From: Bacteroidota bacterium
Lineage (GTDB): Bacteria; Bacteroidota; Bacteroidia; Flavobacteriales; Schleiferiaceae
Length of the DNA: 64,000 nucleotides
Reading direction: 5' to 3'
Assembly (NCBI GenBank): GCA_024742495.1
Contig: JANSYJ010000002.1
Span: forward strand, 558,001-622,000
Part shown: positions 62,057-64,000 of the stretch, in pieces
Layout of the letters: every line of letters begins with the position of its first letter
Position numbering within the stretch: position 1 is the stretch's first letter
Notes under the pieces: model-generated
Told to the model about the DNA's origin: nothing
What the model saw: the letters and a program-made list of their open reading frames with translations, nothing else
Database searches by the model: none
Made by a program: the position numbers and the translations under genes

Positions 62057-63475
62057 CTACTTGCGTTTCTTTTTCTTGTACTCGTAGTTCATGCTCTTAT
62101 TGGATTTTTGCATCTGTTTGCGATTTGATGCGGGCATGGACTCCACTTCATCGAGGCTTTCGGAATAAACCTTATAACCCTCCAGCTGCTTAATCAAGGT
62201 GCTGTCCATTTTAATATTATAGATATCATTTTGTTCCATGTACTTAATATTGGAACTCATTAATTCGCGCGCCTCATCAAATTTACCTTCATCTACCAAG
62301 GCCGCCACCCGCTCAACATTGTCAATGGCGGTAAAGGCTACTATGTTTTTCAAAACTTCGGCATTAGCACTTTCCTCAAAAGCCAATTGATTGCTGGTAG
62401 GCCTCATTTCCAGATTTAGCTTTTCGGTTTTTCGAACATAGCCATTTAGGACATCATCAAATTGCAGCTCAGCTTGAAAGTTTAGATTTTCGGAAAAACC
62501 TTCTTTCAGTTGAAATTTGATTAAGACTACCTTTTCTTCTTCAGCAAAAACATCATTAAAAGGAATGCTAATCTCATTGCCACTTACAGAGGCATCATAG
62601 CCATATACCTTTTGAAGGTCGAGCATATTTGCGGGGAAATCTATCTTTAAGTGGGTGTTTTGAGCTACCACTGATAGCAATCCATCCAGCTCCTGCTTGA
62701 AGATTTGGGGAATGTCATCCGCAGCAGAAATGAAGTAGTAATTTCCGCGACCGTATTCCGCTAAATTGGTCATCAGGTCTTCATTAAAATCGCTACCAAT
62801 GCCAAAGGTGGAGATGGCCATTTTCTCTTGATCGAATTTAGCCCGGCAGATTTTCTGCAGTTCCTCTTGGTCGGTGATCCCCTGATTGGCCAAACCATCG
62901 GACAAGAGTAAAATTCGATTTACGGCCTTTTCGAGCATGGTGCTTTTTACTTGACTATAGCCTTCCAACATGCCACCGCTGAGGTTGGTGGAGCCACCGC
63001 TAAAAATTTGATTCACCTTAGTCTCCAGTACCGATTTTAGTTCCAGTTTGCCTGATGGCTTTACCACCGCTACTTCATCATCGTAAGAAACAATAGAAAC
63101 CTGATCTTCGGCCTTTAGATGATCGAGTACCATAAGTACTGCTTCCTTGGCATTGCTGAGCTTTTCTTCAGAAGACATGGAGCCACTGCGATCAATAACC
63201 ATGGAAATGTTTAGTGGCGGTCTTTGCCTTTCGGCCGTGTCGGCTCCACCTTTTATACGAGCCATAAAATAGACTTCGCGATTGGCATTTCCGGTAAAAT
63301 AAAATTGATGATCGACCATCACCTCAAACTGGGTCTCGCTGGGATCAGCGGCTTTTACTTCCTCCTCTTCTAATAGAGCGAGGGTAGTGGTTTCAGTAGT
63401 TTCGGGGGGAGCGTTTTGGCAGCTGCTAAATAGCAATACCAGCCCCGTAGCGAGGAGGGAAAAGAGCTTCTTCAT
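62057..63475 (-). CDS. Secreted vWA-domain lipoprotein
   Basis: 472 aa from the ATG at 63475, which gives MKKLFSLLATGLVLLFSSC with lipobox FSSC; the longer frame to 63547 lacks a signal. The N-terminal beta domain is followed by a vWA domain (about residues 85-280) with the metal site VIDRSGSMS near 93 and GGSTNLSGGM near 167. The C-terminal part (about 320-445) resembles the DUF3520-type region of YfbK-like proteins. The end is very basic (MNYEYKKKKRK). Located in the periplasm or at the outer membrane. Partner unknown. Confidence 0.82.
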   Translation of the reverse strand: MKKLFSLLATGLVLLFSSCQNAPPETTETTTLALLEEEEVKAADPSETQFEVMVDHQFYFTGNANREVYFMARIKGGADTAERQRPPLNISMVIDRSGSMSSEEKLSNAKEAVLMVLDHLKAEDQVSIVSYDDEVAVVKPSGKLELKSVLETKVNQIFSGGSTNLSGGMLEGYSQVKSTMLEKAVNRILLLSDGLANQGITDQEELQKICRAKFDQEKMAISTFGIGSDFNEDLMTNLAEYGRGNYYFISAADDIPQIFKQELDGLLSVVAQNTHLKIDFPANMLDLQKVYGYDASVSGNEISIPFNDVFAEEEKVVLIKFQLKEGFSENLNFQAELQFDDVLNGYVRKTEKLNLEMRPTSNQLAFEESANAEVLKNIVAFTAIDNVERVAALVDEGKFDEARELMSSNIKYMEQNDIYNIKMDSTLIKQLEGYKVYSESLDEVESMPASNRKQMQKSNKSMNYEYKKKKRK

Positions 63476-63580
63476 AATGTGATTTGGTTTATTAGTACGG
63501 GAGACTAACGCCAACAAAGGCAGATTAAGCATAGGGCTATTGCACAAATACTCTTAAAAGAAAGCTAAAAATAATTGGGA

Positions 63581-63922
63581 CTAATCTTTACGGAAAACCC
63601 GATAGCCGTTAAAGGTCTTTACTGCAGCTTCCTCTTGCTGCCAAAACAAAACGGGAATAATAAAACTTAAGGTGCTGATGCCTCCATAAAATTGCCATAA
63701 AAAGAAGGTAAAGGCAATTCCCAAAAAAAGGCCGATTAGAACTACCGGAGGGCTCACTTGAGCATAAATATCATTAATGTGCCGCTCATCTCTGCGTGCG
63801 CAATTTGGACATTGAAGCTTGGCAAAGTCTCCGATTTTTTTTTGAAGATCCGGTCTAGTTTTGGCCCGGCCTTTAAAGGCAATTGGCTGATGACAGCCGC
63901 GGCAATTTGTTCTTAAACGCAT
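63581..63922 (-). CDS. Zinc-ribbon membrane protein
   Basis: 113 aa. N-terminal zinc ribbon with two Cys pairs (NCRGCHQP near 9 and QCPNCARR near 38), then two adjacent spans (about residues 55-90). A short basic tail follows. Similar small zinc-ribbon/membrane proteins are common in Bacteroidota but have no known function. Confidence 0.65.
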   Translation of the reverse strand: MRLRTNCRGCHQPIAFKGRAKTRPDLQKKIGDFAKLQCPNCARRDERHINDIYAQVSPPVVLIGLFLGIAFTFFLWQFYGGISTLSFIIPVLFWQQEEAAVKTFNGYRVFRKD

Positions 63923-63937
63923 AAAATGAAATTTTCA

Positions 63938-64000
63938 CTAATCAATCCATAGCTTGCGATGACTGCCATCTGCGTAAAGCAAAATAATAATTTGTTTTGA
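63938..64000 (-). CDS. C-terminal end of a truncated gene (window edge)
   Basis: A minus-strand frame is open from the window end to the stop at 63938, giving the last 20 residues KQIIILLYADGSHRKLWID. Too short to identify. It would be the gene upstream of the zinc-ribbon protein, 15 bases away. Confidence 0.35.
   Translation of the reverse strand, partial: SKQIIILLYADGSHRKLWID

Noticed and set aside
1-64000. tRNA genes, CRISPR arrays, replication origin or prophage
   Set aside because: No cloverleaf-like sequence, regular spacer array, DnaA-box cluster or phage structural gene was seen anywhere in the window.

Overview
The window reads as chromosomal DNA of a Bacteroidota bacterium, most likely Flavobacteriales (Cryomorphaceae/Schleiferiaceae-like). 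Signs are a C-terminal type A sorting domain of the type IX secretion system (T9SS) on the first gene, bshA for bacillithiol, a fused CcsBA cytochrome c maturation protein, DUF6090 and other Bacteroidota-restricted families, many lipoproteins, and an almost complete lack of Shine-Dalgarno sites. This placement is inference from gene content; no 16S rRNA is present.

Layout. 1-8.5 kb: 3' part of a large secreted adhesin-like protein, an Smr protein, RNase P RNA, a small membrane protein, a divergent HxlR/DoxX pair, an MFS transporter and a nitrilase. 8.6-12.2 kb: a decayed accessory patch with a RelE/ParE-type toxin broken by an exact 10-bp duplication, a 400-bp direct repeat carrying one intact and one frameshifted copy of a small membrane protein, a zeta-toxin-like kinase overlapping a 57-aa partner, and another frameshifted gene. 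12.2-18.8 kb: an Ntn-type amide hydrolase, a DinB protein, trxB and pyruvate carboxylase. 18.9-29.2 kb: a tight seven-gene operon with a membrane cytochrome b-like protein, a ferredoxin/flavin oxidoreductase, a 20-heme and a 13-heme cytochrome c, an outer-membrane beta-barrel, an OB-fold lipoprotein and CcsBA. It looks like a self-contained electron conduit from the inner membrane to the cell surface and is the strongest candidate for an undescribed system here.

29.2-40.2 kb: a vWA protein, a serine beta-lactamase-like hydrolase, a Fic protein with a palindromic operator, an AraC / polysaccharide deacetylase / alginate lyase operon, a DUF418 protein and an acetyltransferase. 40.4-48.1 kb: an AT-rich accessory island with a second Fic protein behind a perfect inverted repeat, and small orphan genes in cassette-like arrangement. 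These genes share 3' elements and a 78-bp upstream block. The island also holds a transposase remnant, an ORF-less group II intron remnant and a deaminase-ATPase fusion followed by a CCGG repeat array. 48.3-64 kb: mostly housekeeping genes: a His-rich membrane protein, aquaporin, a LOG-family protein, uvrA, a GH3/beta-lactamase fusion, a YwqK-like repeat protein, bshA, SUI1/YciH, a quinone-oxidoreductase-like MDR protein, TfoX and a vWA lipoprotein.

Functional themes are periplasmic and surface electron transfer, cell-wall or polysaccharide turnover, thiol redox balance (trxB, bshA), and a decaying accessory gene pool where toxin, Fic and deaminase genes sit among repeats that look recombinogenic.
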